Below are positions 37,230 through 46,088 of a stretch of DNA of 64,000 nt, one piece after another. The notes under the pieces are model-generated. The model was given only the letters and a program-made list of their open reading frames with translations. It had not been told where the DNA came from and searched no databases. The first letter of the stretch is position 1; every line of letters begins with the position of its first letter. The position numbers were made by a program, and so were the translations under genes. Source of the DNA: an uncultured Eubacterium sp. (GTDB lineage Bacteria; Bacillota; Clostridia; Lachnospirales; Lachnospiraceae); assembly GCA_947385775.1 (NCBI GenBank), contig CANDMI010000003.1, positions 1 to 64,000 of the forward strand. Reading direction: 5' to 3'.

Positions 37230-37425
37230 TCAGCTCCTCATCACTTATGTTCCAATCCTTTTCAAAAGACACCGATGCCTTTCCCTCAAGTGTTCCTAAT
37301 CTGCGGACTTTTGGTTCTATTTTTTCATCTAATGCAGTGATAATGACTTTCTGATTCATGAAAAAATGTTCTTTCTCTAATGGAACACATACTGCTCCAT
37401 TATAATATCCATGTACTGCCACCAT
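37207..37425 (-). CDS. Antitoxin-like protein of the broken toxin-antitoxin pair
   Basis: 72 residues from the ATG at 37425 (GGAGG 9 bases upstream). It starts MVAVHGYYNGAVCVPLE and has NQKVIITALDE, a pattern of short antitoxins that precede PIN toxins. The C-terminal FEKDWNISDEELIG is typical of the toxin-binding tail. It overlaps the truncated PIN gene by 23 bases. The last residues (QRDLL) may be read from joined toxin sequence after the deletion. Confidence 0.6.
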   Translation of the reverse strand: MVAVHGYYNGAVCVPLEKEHFFMNQKVIITALDEKIEPKVRRLGTLEGKASVSFEKDWNISDEELIGQRDLL

Positions 37426-37703
37426 ATGCACCCCTCCATATTTGTTTTTCTTAATTTATAGTATATCCATATTTATAATCAAAATCAACCACTCTTTGCA
37501 AGCTGATTTTTATATTTACCTGTTTTGACATTCCTATTGTTGTTGCTTCTGAACAGCAAAATGCCCCATTTTAATGATTTTTTAATGTTCCCATAAAGAA
37601 ACTTATATTTTGTTCTAAATAAAAAAAGCATTCATATATTAGTCATGGGACAACTTCTAATGTATATTCACGAGCATACTTTTGTGAGGGGAGGATAAGG
37701 GCA

Positions 37704-38663
37704 ATGGAAAAATTATGGCGGATATTTCCGCTGCATATGAGGGAAGGGCTTCGGGAGGCCGCCGGTGCGTTACATAATATGGAAGAAATCCGTATCCGGA
37801 CCGGGCAGCCGGTCATATTGCTGGGCGGGCAGGAGGAATGGTTTTTATTAAAAAAGGCGGAAAAAACGGGATGCCTGACGAAGGAGCCAGCCGAAGCTTA
37901 CCGGGCGACGGCGCAGGATTTAAATGATCTGATGGTCTTTATCAGCCGCTATTCGCTGTTTGCGTTTGAAGAAGAACTGAAAAACGGGTTTATCACGTTA
38001 GAGGGCGGGCACCGGGTGGGGCTGGGGGGACAGGCAGTCTGCCATGGGGAGCGCATCCAGACGCTTCGCAATATTTCCAGTATGAATATCCGTATCTGCC
38101 ATCAGGTGAAAGGCTGCGCGAAGGAGCTGGCGCCTTATTTATACCGCCATCCGAAGCAGAAACGCTCTGGCATTTATAACACGTTGATCGTATCCCCGCC
38201 TGGAATTGGGAAAACGACGCTGCTGCGGGATATGGTGCGCATTTTATCAAATGGGACAAGGCAGCATACGGGGCTAAACGTCAGCATAGTGGATGAGCGC
38301 TCGGAGATCGCGGGCTGTTATCAGGGGACGCCCCAAAATGACGTGGGGATGCGCACCGATGTGCTGGACGGATGTCCAAAATCAAGCGGGATGATGTTTT
38401 TGATCCGCACCATGTCTCCGCAGGTGGTGGCGGTAGATGAGCTTGGCTCGAAGGAGGATGTGGCGGCGGTCGCTTATGCGTGCAGTTGCGGATGCAGCAT
38501 TCTTGGCTCCGTACATGCATGGGGGTTAGAGGAGCTGGAAAAAAAGCCTGTTTTAAAAGAGCTGATCCATGGACATTTTGAGCGTTTTTTGGCAATCCGG
38601 CAAATTGAGGGCGGAATGCGCCAGTATGAGCTGTACAACGCCGGAAAAGAGCGGATATGCTAA
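37704..38663 (+). CDS. spoIIIAA: Stage III sporulation protein AA
   Basis: 319 residues. AAA-type ATPase of the SpoIIIA-SpoIIQ channel complex; it resembles type II/IV secretion ATPases and acts on the mother-cell face of the outer forespore membrane. Walker A PPGIGKTT at about 165-172, a Walker B-like region VVAVDELGSKEDV, and the IVDERSEIAG block. A GGGAGG site precedes the ATG. First of eight tightly packed genes in the standard order AA-AH; expected to be under mother-cell sigma-E, though I could not place a convincing sigma-E promoter. Confidence 0.95.
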   Translation: MEKLWRIFPLHMREGLREAAGALHNMEEIRIRTGQPVILLGGQEEWFLLKKAEKTGCLTKEPAEAYRATAQDLNDLMVFISRYSLFAFEEELKNGFITLEGGHRVGLGGQAVCHGERIQTLRNISSMNIRICHQVKGCAKELAPYLYRHPKQKRSGIYNTLIVSPPGIGKTTLLRDMVRILSNGTRQHTGLNVSIVDERSEIAGCYQGTPQNDVGMRTDVLDGCPKSSGMMFLIRTMSPQVVAVDELGSKEDVAAVAYACSCGCSILGSVHAWGLEELEKKPVLKELIHGHFERFLAIRQIEGGMRQYELYNAGKERIC

Positions 38664-39175
38664 AGCTGGCGGGCTGTATCTGCATCCTGCTTGCCTCAAG
38701 CGGCATGGCGTATTCTTGTATTTACAGCCTGCGTAAAGAGATCAGTCAGAGCGAGCAGCTTTTAGACCTGTTTACGGTGATGGAAGGGGAGCTTGCATAC
38801 AGCAGATGCCCGCTGCCGGAGCTTTTAGCGCGGCTGTCCGGACAGCTTGCGGAGCCATACAGCCAGCTTTTTTTGCAAAGCAGCTCTCGGATGGAGGAAA
38901 ACAGAGAGGCGGATATCCCAACAATTTGGGGCCAGTGCTGCGAACAGGCAAGACGGCAGCTTTTTTTATCCCCCCAGGCTTACCAGGCGCTGCTTCGGAT
39001 GGGGGAGGCGTTTTCTTATACTTCCCTGGAATCCTCGTTGCAGCTGTTGCGTCTTGGACAGAAAAAAATGGCGGATATCCTTGCTAGACGCAATGGGGAA
39101 TTTGCGGGCAAAAGGAAGCTTTACTGCTGTTTGTCTTATATGGCAGGGTTGTTTTCGATTATTTTGTTGTTATGA
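38657..39175 (+). CDS. spoIIIAB: Stage III sporulation protein AB
   Basis: 172 residues, overlapping spoIIIAA by 7 bases. An N-terminal membrane segment (about 3-22), a helical mother-cell domain with the family motif YSRCPLPELLARLS, and a C-terminal hydrophobic end (SYMAGLFSIILLL). SpoIIIAB resembles the GspF-type platform protein of secretion systems and supports the SpoIIIA channel. Confidence 0.92.
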   Translation: MLKLAGCICILLASSGMAYSCIYSLRKEISQSEQLLDLFTVMEGELAYSRCPLPELLARLSGQLAEPYSQLFLQSSSRMEENREADIPTIWGQCCEQARRQLFLSPQAYQALLRMGEAFSYTSLESSLQLLRLGQKKMADILARRNGEFAGKRKLYCCLSYMAGLFSIILLL

Positions 39176-39201
39176 AAAAGCTGCCGGGAGGGCTGTTTGG
39201 A

Positions 39202-39396
39202 ATGAGCGTTAATTTAATTTTTAAAATCGCCGCCGTAGGGATCATCGTTACGGTGTTAAGCCAGGTCTTAAAGCATAGCGGGAGGGAGGAGCACGCGTTT
39301 TTGATCAGCCTTGCGGGGCTGATGATCGTGCTGTTTTGGGTATTGCCTTACATTTATGACTTATTTGAAACGATGCGCTCTTTGTTTGCGCTATAA
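39202..39396 (+). CDS. spoIIIAC: Stage III sporulation protein AC
   Basis: 64 residues from the ATG at 39202 (GGGAGGG 9 bases upstream). An earlier in-frame ATG at 39172 overlaps the AB stop, but the shorter form matches B. subtilis SpoIIIAC (about 68 aa). Two transmembrane helices, VNLIFKIAAVGIIVTVL and FLISLAGLMIVLFWVL. Membrane subunit of the channel. Confidence 0.9.
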   Translation: MSVNLIFKIAAVGIIVTVLSQVLKHSGREEHAFLISLAGLMIVLFWVLPYIYDLFETMRSLFAL

Positions 39397-39425
39397 AGGG
39401 CGTGTCGTAAGATTGGGGTGATGGA

Positions 39426-39809
39426 ATGGACATGATAAAAATAGCGGCGCTTGCGGTCAGCGGGGTCATGCTTGCGTTAACGCTAAAGCAGACGAAGCCG
39501 GAATACAGCATTGTCATTGGCATGGCGGTGTGCATCTGCATTTTTATTTATGTGATGTCAAAATTGCAGGTTGTGCTTGGATACTTAAAGCAGCTGGAAA
39601 CGGCAATCCATGTGGACAGCGTCTATCTGGACATTATTTTAAAAATGCTTGGCATTACGTATATTACGCAGTTTGCTTCGGACATATGCAAAGACGCGGG
39701 ATACAGCGCGGTTGCGAACCAGATCGAACTGTTTGCAAAGGTGTCGGTATTGTTTTTAAGCTTTCCAGTATTAACGACACTTGTAAAGACCATTGGGGAG
39801 GCGCTGTGA
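39426..39809 (+). CDS. spoIIIAD: Stage III sporulation protein AD
   Basis: 127 residues, four hydrophobic segments, opening MDMIKIAALAVSGVMLAL as in the family. It has the conserved GITYITQFASDICKDAGYSAVANQIE block. Membrane subunit of the SpoIIIA complex. The stop overlaps the GTG start of spoIIIAE. Confidence 0.92.
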   Translation: MDMIKIAALAVSGVMLALTLKQTKPEYSIVIGMAVCICIFIYVMSKLQVVLGYLKQLETAIHVDSVYLDIILKMLGITYITQFASDICKDAGYSAVANQIELFAKVSVLFLSFPVLTTLVKTIGEAL

Positions 39810-40990
39810 GGAAACGGGTAATGCTGCTGCTGTTTACTGGAGTATTTGTGGTTTTGTTGCAGACCGTAAGCCTTGCGGCAGCGGATGAAACAGCGCAAGC
39901 GCCAAAAACCGATGTAACTGAAGATATCCAGGAAGAAACGGAAAGCATTTTAGGGGATCTGGGGCTGTCGGACGTGGATTCTTATTTACAGCAGGAAGGA
40001 AACGGACAGCTTACGTTTTCCGGGCTGGTACGGGATCTGATGAAAAACGGGCTTGCGTTTGAATTTTCTTCCGTTGGAAAAGCAGTGCGTTCTGTGATCG
40101 TACAGGATTTCCAGGAAAACCGTAAGTCGCTGCTGCAAATCTTAACGCTTGCCATTGCATTTTCGATTTTGCTGCAAATGACTCCCTCCGCCCAAAAAAC
40201 GTACCTTGCGGATACGGGCTTTCTTGGCATTTATCTGATCTTAATGCTGCTTTTGCTGAAATTGTTTCTTTTGATGACCGGGACGGTGGAAGGGTATCTG
40301 GCGAAATTAACGGATTTTATGCAGGTGCTACAGCCCGTGTTTTGCCTTAGCATGGTCTTTTCCACCGGAAGCATGAGCGCGGGGGTGTATTACGAAATGC
40401 TGCTTTTGCTCATATTTTTAATCGAAACCGTATTTGTGAAAATACTGCTTCCGGTTGTGCAGGTTTATATGGTGTTGCAGTTAATTAATTATATGATGGA
40501 AGGCCAGCGTTTTACCCGGATCGCCTGTTTTTTGTCAAATGGCGTGAAATGGTGCACAAAGGCGTTTTTAACGGCGGTCATTGGATTTAATTTTGTGCAG
40601 GGCCTGCTTGCGCCGGGAATCGACGGGGTGAAACGAAGCGTAGCCGCCGGGGCGGTGCGCATCGTGCCGGGAATCGGACAGGTTATGAACTCTACGACAG
40701 AAATACTGGCTGGCTCTGCGATGTTAATAAAAAACAGCGTTGGCGCGGCGGCTTTGGTCATCCTTGCGGTCATAAGCTTTCTTCCGCTTTTAAAGATCGC
40801 GGTTTTGATGCTGCTGTACCAAGGCTGCGCCGCACTTTTAGAGCCGGTGGCGGATAAACGGATCTGTGCGGCTACGGCGGCGCTTGGGCAGTCGGCGGCA
40901 TTGTTTTTACGGCTGATGTTTTATGCGGTGTTGCTGTTTTTTTTATCGATCGCGGTGATCTGCACGGTTACGACGTTATCGGCAAGATAA
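39806..40990 (+). CDS. spoIIIAE: Stage III sporulation protein AE
   Basis: 394 residues from the GTG at 39806, which overlaps the spoIIIAD stop by 4 bases and has GGGGAGG upstream; the same frame stays open far into spoIIIAD, but that part is not SpoIIIAE. Signal-like N-terminus RKRVMLLLFTGVFVVLL, then about seven membrane segments and VKRSVAAGAVRIVPGIGQVM, a conserved block. Size agrees with B. subtilis SpoIIIAE (~399 aa). Polytopic channel component. Confidence 0.93.
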   Translation: MRKRVMLLLFTGVFVVLLQTVSLAAADETAQAPKTDVTEDIQEETESILGDLGLSDVDSYLQQEGNGQLTFSGLVRDLMKNGLAFEFSSVGKAVRSVIVQDFQENRKSLLQILTLAIAFSILLQMTPSAQKTYLADTGFLGIYLILMLLLLKLFLLMTGTVEGYLAKLTDFMQVLQPVFCLSMVFSTGSMSAGVYYEMLLLLIFLIETVFVKILLPVVQVYMVLQLINYMMEGQRFTRIACFLSNGVKWCTKAFLTAVIGFNFVQGLLAPGIDGVKRSVAAGAVRIVPGIGQVMNSTTEILAGSAMLIKNSVGAAALVILAVISFLPLLKIAVLMLLYQGCAALLEPVADKRICAATAALGQSAALFLRLMFYAVLLFFLSIAVICTVTTLSAR

Positions 40991-41011
40991 TGGACGGGAG
41001 AAGGGGGAGCG

Positions 41012-41542
41012 ATGGATTCGGTTTTAGGTTGGCTCAAAGAGTTTTTGATCGTTTATTTGATCCTTACGGTGTTTACGCAGCTTTGCGCGTCGCAGCAGTT
41101 AAAAAAATACTTAAGATTTTTTTCAGGCGTGATCCTGCTTTTGATGCTGTTTTCCCCGATCATGCGTCTGTTAGGAAGGGACGCTTCGGGAGCGTTTTTT
41201 GAAACGTCTTCATTTGAAGAAAAGGTGTCTTATGAAGCGTTTTTGGAGCAGCTTGACAGCATACGGCAGGATTCCAAAAAGCTTGCGTTTCTAAACAATG
41301 ACAATACGATGCGAAAATATGAGGACGCGATCGCCAGGGATATTTTACGGCAGGCGAATGGTCAGCAGATTTTCGTGTCGAAAGTCCAGGTCCGGCTGAA
41401 TGGGCAGTATGAGATTGAGGGCGTGTCGGCCTGGCTTTCCGCTTCCGCCACAAAGGAAGAAAAAAAGGAGGCAAAAAAGGAGCTGGCGCGGTTATTGCGG
41501 GACACGTATGGGATAGAGGAGGAGCGGCTGAATATCAGCTGA
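41012..41542 (+). CDS. spoIIIAF: Stage III sporulation protein AF
   Basis: 176 residues. Two N-terminal membrane helices (about 5-50: LIVYLILTVFTQLC, FFSGVILLLMLF) are followed by a soluble domain resembling a ring-forming fold (about 85-176), ending in AKKELARLLRDTYGIEEERLNI. GGGAG upstream. One of the three ring-building SpoIIIA proteins with AG and AH. Confidence 0.92.
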   Translation: MDSVLGWLKEFLIVYLILTVFTQLCASQQLKKYLRFFSGVILLLMLFSPIMRLLGRDASGAFFETSSFEEKVSYEAFLEQLDSIRQDSKKLAFLNNDNTMRKYEDAIARDILRQANGQQIFVSKVQVRLNGQYEIEGVSAWLSASATKEEKKEAKKELARLLRDTYGIEEERLNIS

Positions 41543-41552
41543 TGGTGGGATT

Positions 41553-42083
41553 ATGAAGGGAGTTCCTGATTTTTTTCAGAAAATGGATAAAACAAAGTGG
41601 CTGATCTTAGGGCTGTGCGGGGCGCTGCTTTTGATCATAGCCCTGCCCACAGACGGCGGCAGGCAAAAGAAAGACAGCCTGACGCAGCAGGAGACGGGCA
41701 GCGCCCAGGAGGAAGAAAGCCGTATACAGGCGTATAAAAAGCAGCTGTCGGGGGAATTGGAGCGCACCCTTGGCTACATGCATGGAGTCGGGAAGGCGCA
41801 TGTTATGATCACGTTTCAGGACAGCGGGGAAAATGTCGTGGAAAAGGATATTTCCAAGTCTGAAAATACGAAAGCAAACAGCGGATACCAGGAATCCACG
41901 GTTTACGGCGAGGCGGATGGCAAAAACCCGTATGTCAGCCAGCAGAAGCTTCCGAAAGTAGAGGGGGTTTTTGTGGTGGCCGAAGGAGGCGGGGATTCCG
42001 TTGTAAAGCAGGATATTTTAGACGTGGTCATGGCGCTGTTTCCAATCGACGCCCACAAGGTTAAAATCGTCAAGATGGAATAA
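41553..42083 (+). CDS. spoIIIAG: Stage III sporulation protein AG
   Basis: 176 residues. One transmembrane helix (about 15-32), a Lys/Gln-rich linker, then a ring-building domain with RTLGYMHGVGKAHVMITF and GVFVVAEGGGDSVVKQDIL, the family signature. It forms a large ring in the intermembrane space. Size is slightly below B. subtilis AG (229 aa), mostly a shorter linker. Confidence 0.93.
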   Translation: MKGVPDFFQKMDKTKWLILGLCGALLLIIALPTDGGRQKKDSLTQQETGSAQEEESRIQAYKKQLSGELERTLGYMHGVGKAHVMITFQDSGENVVEKDISKSENTKANSGYQESTVYGEADGKNPYVSQQKLPKVEGVFVVAEGGGDSVVKQDILDVVMALFPIDAHKVKIVKME

Positions 42084-42140
42084 ATTGCAGGACGCATGAA
42101 TACAATAAATTAGTAAAAAGACCATGCAGGGAGAAGGAAA

Positions 42141-42887
42141 ATGAAAAAAATATTTAAAAAAAACCAGGTTGTCATTACTGCATTGGCGCTGATGATTGCT
42201 GCGGCAGGTTATTTAAGCTATACATACAGCGGCATTGGTGATGATAAACTAAAAGAAGCCAGCGCTGAGCTTACGGATGAAGATTACGAGATCGTCGCAA
42301 AGGACACCCAGGTGGACGCGGAAATATTTACGGAAGAAGAGCTGGATACAAGCACGGACGATGCAAAAAAAGCGCAGGATGCAAAAAATAAAGACAGTCA
42401 GGCGGATGACGGCAAGAAAAACACAGACGGCGAAAACGCCGACGCAAACAAAAAAGACGGCGATTCCGAGCAGATCGACAACCCGGGGGAGACGGTGCTT
42501 ACAAGCTCAAAAGTATCCAACGTGGATTTTGCGGTGGAAGCAAAGCTCAACCGTGAGCAGGTGCGTTCGCAAAATAAAGAGGATTTGATGAAAGTCATCA
42601 ACAGCACGGCGCTTTCGGATACGGAAAAGCAGGAAGCCGTTGACAAAATGGTGACCTTAACAGACACCGCGCAGAGGGAAGCCGACGCGGAGATGCTTTT
42701 GGAAGCGAAAGGCTTTACGGATGTGGTAGTGAGCGTTACGGATAATGCGGCGGACGTGGTGCTGAATATGGGTGACGTGACCGACGCAAAGCGGGCGCAG
42801 ATCGAGGATATTGTAAAGCGTAAGGCGAAGGTTTCGGCGGAAAATATTGTGATCACGCCGATTACGACGAAAAAGGCGGAAAAATAG
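42141..42887 (+). CDS. spoIIIAH: Stage III sporulation protein AH
   Basis: 248 residues. A transmembrane helix (about 9-28, VVITALALMIAAAGYLSY), a long charged Asp/Lys/Asn-rich linker (about 70-118), and the SpoIIQ-binding ring domain at the end (NREQVRSQNKEDLMKVINS through ENIVITPI). GGAGAAGG precedes the ATG. It binds SpoIIQ across the intermembrane space. Last gene of the operon. Confidence 0.93.
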   Translation: MKKIFKKNQVVITALALMIAAAGYLSYTYSGIGDDKLKEASAELTDEDYEIVAKDTQVDAEIFTEEELDTSTDDAKKAQDAKNKDSQADDGKKNTDGENADANKKDGDSEQIDNPGETVLTSSKVSNVDFAVEAKLNREQVRSQNKEDLMKVINSTALSDTEKQEAVDKMVTLTDTAQREADAEMLLEAKGFTDVVVSVTDNAADVVLNMGDVTDAKRAQIEDIVKRKAKVSAENIVITPITTKKAEK

Positions 42888-42934
42888 GCTGGGTTTGCGA
42901 GAGCCGCTGGATATAGAAAGCGGCGCTATGATAC

Positions 42935-43003
42935 AAAACGCCAGCCGCCTGTCAAAGAAGCATTCTTAAGCTTCTCCAACTGACAGGTGGCTGGCGTTTT
43001 TGT
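42935..43003. terminator. Long terminator between spoIIIAH and galT
   Basis: Stem AACGCCAGCC-CCTGTC / GACAGGTGGCTGGCGTT with an inner GAAGC/GCTTC hairpin, A-rich before and TTTTT after. It can end transcription from both sides of this convergent junction. Confidence 0.8.
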
Positions 43004-43031
43004 TATTTAAATAAATTTTAATTTAGGCGTA

Positions 43032-44567
43032 TTATGCGTTCACGGTTTGAATAAACCGAAGGAACGCGTCTCTGCCTTCTTTTGTGCATTTGTACACGCC
43101 AGCGTCTTTTAACACTTCCTGGAACACAAGCCCGATCTCGTTGCGGATGACCGTATCAATATTGGATTCCGTAATCGAATCATATTTCGCGCGGAATGCG
43201 TCGACCCAGTCCGCATGCTTTGCGATGGCTTCATCAGAACGGATGTCCGCGCCGGAGAGCATTGCGGCTTTCAGCGTTGCCATTTCGTCTTTTAAACGGG
43301 CTGGAAGTACGGCTAAGCCCATCACTTCGATCAAGCCGATGTTTTCCTTTTTGATATGGTGCAGATTCGCGTGCGGGTGGTATACGCCAAGCGGATGCTC
43401 GTCGGTTGTAATGTTGTTTCGAAGCACCAAATCCAGCTCGTAGCTTTCGCCGCGCCTTCTTGCGATCGGGGTGATCGTATTGTGCGGCTCCCCGTCTGTG
43501 TTTGCGAAAATAAACGCGGCTTCGTCGGTGTACCCGCGCCATTTTTGCAGGATTTTATCCGCCAGGTCGATCAGCCGTTCCTTTTCCGGGGCGGTCAGGC
43601 GGATGACGGACATCGGCCATTTTACGATCCCGGCTTTTACGTCGTTGAAACCGGAAAATTCGATCTCGGTTTCGATCGGAGCTTTTGCCATTGCAAACTC
43701 ATAATGCCCGCCCTGGAAATGGTCGTGGCTTAAAATAGAGCCGCCTACGATCGGAAGGTCCGCGTTGGAGCCTACAAAATAATGCGGGAACTGCTCGACA
43801 AAGTCTAAAAGCTTGCCAAATGCGGCGCGTTCGATCTTCATCGGGGTATGCTTGGAATTAAATACGATGCAGTGCTCGTTGTAATAAACATACGGCGAAT
43901 ATTGTAAGTACCAATCGCTCTGGTTGATGACGATCGGCATGATCCGGTGGTTTTGCCTTGCCGGATGGTTAATGCGCCCCGCGTATCCTTCGTTTTCTTT
44001 ACAGAGCAGGCATTTTGGATAGCCGCTTTGCTTTGCCAGCTTTGCGGCGGCGATCGCTTTTGGGTCTTTTTCCGGTTTTGATAGGTTGACCGTAATGTCA
44101 AGCTGTCCGTATTCCGTATCCGTCGTCCATTTTAAGTCTTTTTTGATCCGGTATCTGCGGATATAATCGGAATCACAGCACAATTTGTAAAAATAGTCCG
44201 TTGCGGCCTGCGGCGACTGGTTTTGGTATAAATCCCGGAATTTTGCGATGGCTTCGCTTGGCCTTGGAACTAAAAGCCCCATGATCTTTGTGTCGAACAG
44301 GTCGCGGGCCACAATGCCGTCCTCTTTTAGAATGCCTTGTTCCAGCGCGTATTCCATCATGGAATTTAAAATGCCTTCCAGCTTTTCTTCGGCTTCCTCC
44401 TGGGTAAAGCGAGGCTTCGTTTCCCATGCCTGCGCCACATTGTCATCCAGCTCGTCTAATTCAAATAATTCTAACAGGCGGTTTATCGTATAGATTTTAT
44501 CTTCTGGGAAAATCAATCCGGTCGCAAGCCCGTATTCAGTCAGTTGTAAAATATTCTCCTGTATCAT
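43032..44567 (-). CDS. galT: UDP-glucose-hexose-1-phosphate uridylyltransferase (class II GalT)
   Basis: 511 residues, the length of the Gram-positive class II GalT. Conserved blocks YPKCLLCKENEGYAGR, NHRIMPI, FVGSNADLPIVGGSILSHDHFQGG with the active HxH context, and HPHANLHHIKKENIGLIEVMGLA near the C-terminus. It transfers UMP between UDP-glucose and galactose-1-phosphate. It lies 18 bases after galK on the same strand, and takes galactose set free by LacZ. Confidence 0.95.
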   Translation of the reverse strand: MIQENILQLTEYGLATGLIFPEDKIYTINRLLELFELDELDDNVAQAWETKPRFTQEEAEEKLEGILNSMMEYALEQGILKEDGIVARDLFDTKIMGLLVPRPSEAIAKFRDLYQNQSPQAATDYFYKLCCDSDYIRRYRIKKDLKWTTDTEYGQLDITVNLSKPEKDPKAIAAAKLAKQSGYPKCLLCKENEGYAGRINHPARQNHRIMPIVINQSDWYLQYSPYVYYNEHCIVFNSKHTPMKIERAAFGKLLDFVEQFPHYFVGSNADLPIVGGSILSHDHFQGGHYEFAMAKAPIETEIEFSGFNDVKAGIVKWPMSVIRLTAPEKERLIDLADKILQKWRGYTDEAAFIFANTDGEPHNTITPIARRRGESYELDLVLRNNITTDEHPLGVYHPHANLHHIKKENIGLIEVMGLAVLPARLKDEMATLKAAMLSGADIRSDEAIAKHADWVDAFRAKYDSITESNIDTVIRNEIGLVFQEVLKDAGVYKCTKEGRDAFLRFIQTVNA

Positions 44568-44584
44568 GTTTTCTCCCTTCTAAT

Positions 44585-45754
44585 TTAAGACAACCTGGTC
44601 GGGCCGTCGCCGATTTCTACGACATAGAAATCCCCGGCGTATCCGATTTTTTCCTCATAAGCCTTTCCGACTTTTTCAATAAAGGTATCCACCGCTTCTT
44701 CTTTTACAATGCTTACCGTGCATCCGCCAAAGCCCGCGCCGGTCATGCGGGAGCCGATCACGCCCTCGATTTTCCAGGCTTCCTCCACCATCGTGTCTAA
44801 TTCAATGCCTGTTACCTCATAGTCGTCCCGCAAGGATACATGGGACGCGTTCATTAATTCGCCAAACAGCTTTACGTCCCCGGATTTTAACGCGTCTACG
44901 GCTTTTAATGTACGCTGGTTTTCATACACAGCATGTTTTGCGCGTTTTTTACGTGTTTCATCCTGGATTGCGTCTTTGTGCTGCTCAAACTGCTCTTCGG
45001 TTAAATCCCCCAGGGAATTAATGCTTACCACACTTTTTAGCTCTTCTAATGCGGTTTCGCATTCGCTTCGTCTTTCGTTATACTTGGAATCCCCAAGCCC
45101 GCGCTTTTTATTCGTGCAGGAAATAATGATCTTAGCCCCGGTCAGCTTGATTGGGGCGTAATCAAATTTCAGCGTCGCCGTGTCTAAAAAGATCGCGTTG
45201 TCCGCTTTGCCCATCGCAATGGCAAACTGGTCCATAATGCCGCAGTTTACGCCGTTAAAATTGTTTTCGGAATACTGCCCGATCAGCGCGAGATCCTGGT
45301 TTGTCACCTCAAACCCAAACAGGTCTTTTAGGATATATCCGGTCAGCACTTCCACGGAAGCCGAGGAGGATAATCCGGAGCCGTTTGGGATGTTTCCAAA
45401 TAAAAGCAGATCCATGCCCTTTGTGACCTGCATTCCTTTTTCTTTGAACGCCCACATAACGCCCTTTGGATAATTTGTCCAGTTTGCGGCTTTGTCCGGC
45501 TTTAAGTCATCCAAAGAGGATTCTAAAACTCCAAATTTTTCGAAATTCATAGAGAAGAAACGAAGCTTGTTGTCCTCCCTTTGGCGGACTGCGCCATAAG
45601 TGCCGATCGTAAGCGCGCATGGAAAGACATGCCCTCCATTATAATCCGTATGCTCACCGATCAAATTTACGCGTCCTGGCGCAAAGTAAAGACGGATATC
45701 GCCTTCCGCTCCAAAAATTTCCTTAAATTTTGCTAAAATCTGCTCCTGCATCAT
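44585..45754 (-). CDS. galK: Galactokinase
   Basis: About 389 residues, started at the ATG at 45754 (or the next codon, 45751) with AAAGGAG upstream; the frame is open to 45820 without a site. GHMP kinase motifs are PGRVNLIGEHTDYNGG, GSGLSSSASVEV and GAGFGGCTVS. It phosphorylates galactose for GalT, which follows it. Controlled from the promoter at 45810-45838. Confidence 0.95.
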   Translation of the reverse strand: MMQEQILAKFKEIFGAEGDIRLYFAPGRVNLIGEHTDYNGGHVFPCALTIGTYGAVRQREDNKLRFFSMNFEKFGVLESSLDDLKPDKAANWTNYPKGVMWAFKEKGMQVTKGMDLLLFGNIPNGSGLSSSASVEVLTGYILKDLFGFEVTNQDLALIGQYSENNFNGVNCGIMDQFAIAMGKADNAIFLDTATLKFDYAPIKLTGAKIIISCTNKKRGLGDSKYNERRSECETALEELKSVVSINSLGDLTEEQFEQHKDAIQDETRKKRAKHAVYENQRTLKAVDALKSGDVKLFGELMNASHVSLRDDYEVTGIELDTMVEEAWKIEGVIGSRMTGAGFGGCTVSIVKEEAVDTFIEKVGKAYEEKIGYAGDFYVVEIGDGPTRLS

Positions 45755-45809
45755 TTTTTCTCCTTTCTGATTTTTGCATGTTTTATTTGCAAGCGTGCCT
45801 GATAACTCT

Positions 45810-45838
45810 ATTATACGCACCTATAGATTTGATTTCAA
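45810..45838 (-). promoter_or_regulatory. Promoter of galK-galT
   Basis: Read on the minus strand: TTGAAA, 17-base spacer, TATAAT, about 56 bases before the galK start. Confidence 0.75.
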
Positions 45839-45873
45839 TTTTTATTTCCAGATTTACAACAATTTTCCGATAA

Positions 45874-45924
45874 CCTGCAACAAAATAGCAGGTCGGTCCG
45901 CCGCGTGCGGCGTGAGGTCAAATT
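45874..45924. repeat. Two small hairpins in the divergent gap
   Basis: ACCTGC...GCAGGT followed by CCGCCGC/GCGGCG-like arms between the galK promoter and the PAP2 promoter. Function unknown; no T tract follows. Confidence 0.35.
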
Positions 45925-46011
45925 TTGCACAAAATATGGCGGGATGGATGAATGTTTTTTTCATTTTTTCCATAAACTTTAGGAAATCCAGGATATTTTC
46001 TACATTTTCCA

Positions 46012-46040
46012 TTGTATGTACAAAATGTATGTGTTATAAT
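46012..46040 (+). promoter_or_regulatory. Promoter of the PAP2-hisC-DUF368 operon
   Basis: TTGTAT, 17-base spacer, TATAAT, 49 bases before the PAP2 start. Confidence 0.7.
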
Positions 46041-46088
46041 CCGCATTATATGTGAAAGTATATTTCTGAATTGTAAAGAAGGGTGAAT

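Noticed and set aside
37620..37700. Sigma-E promoter for the spoIIIA operon
   Set aside because: CATACT- and ATATT-like pieces are present, but no pair has the right spacing.
39530..39805. A 5' extension of the spoIIIAE frame into spoIIIAD
   Set aside because: The extension is the shadow of spoIIIAD; the GTG at 39806 with its ribosome site gives the expected length.
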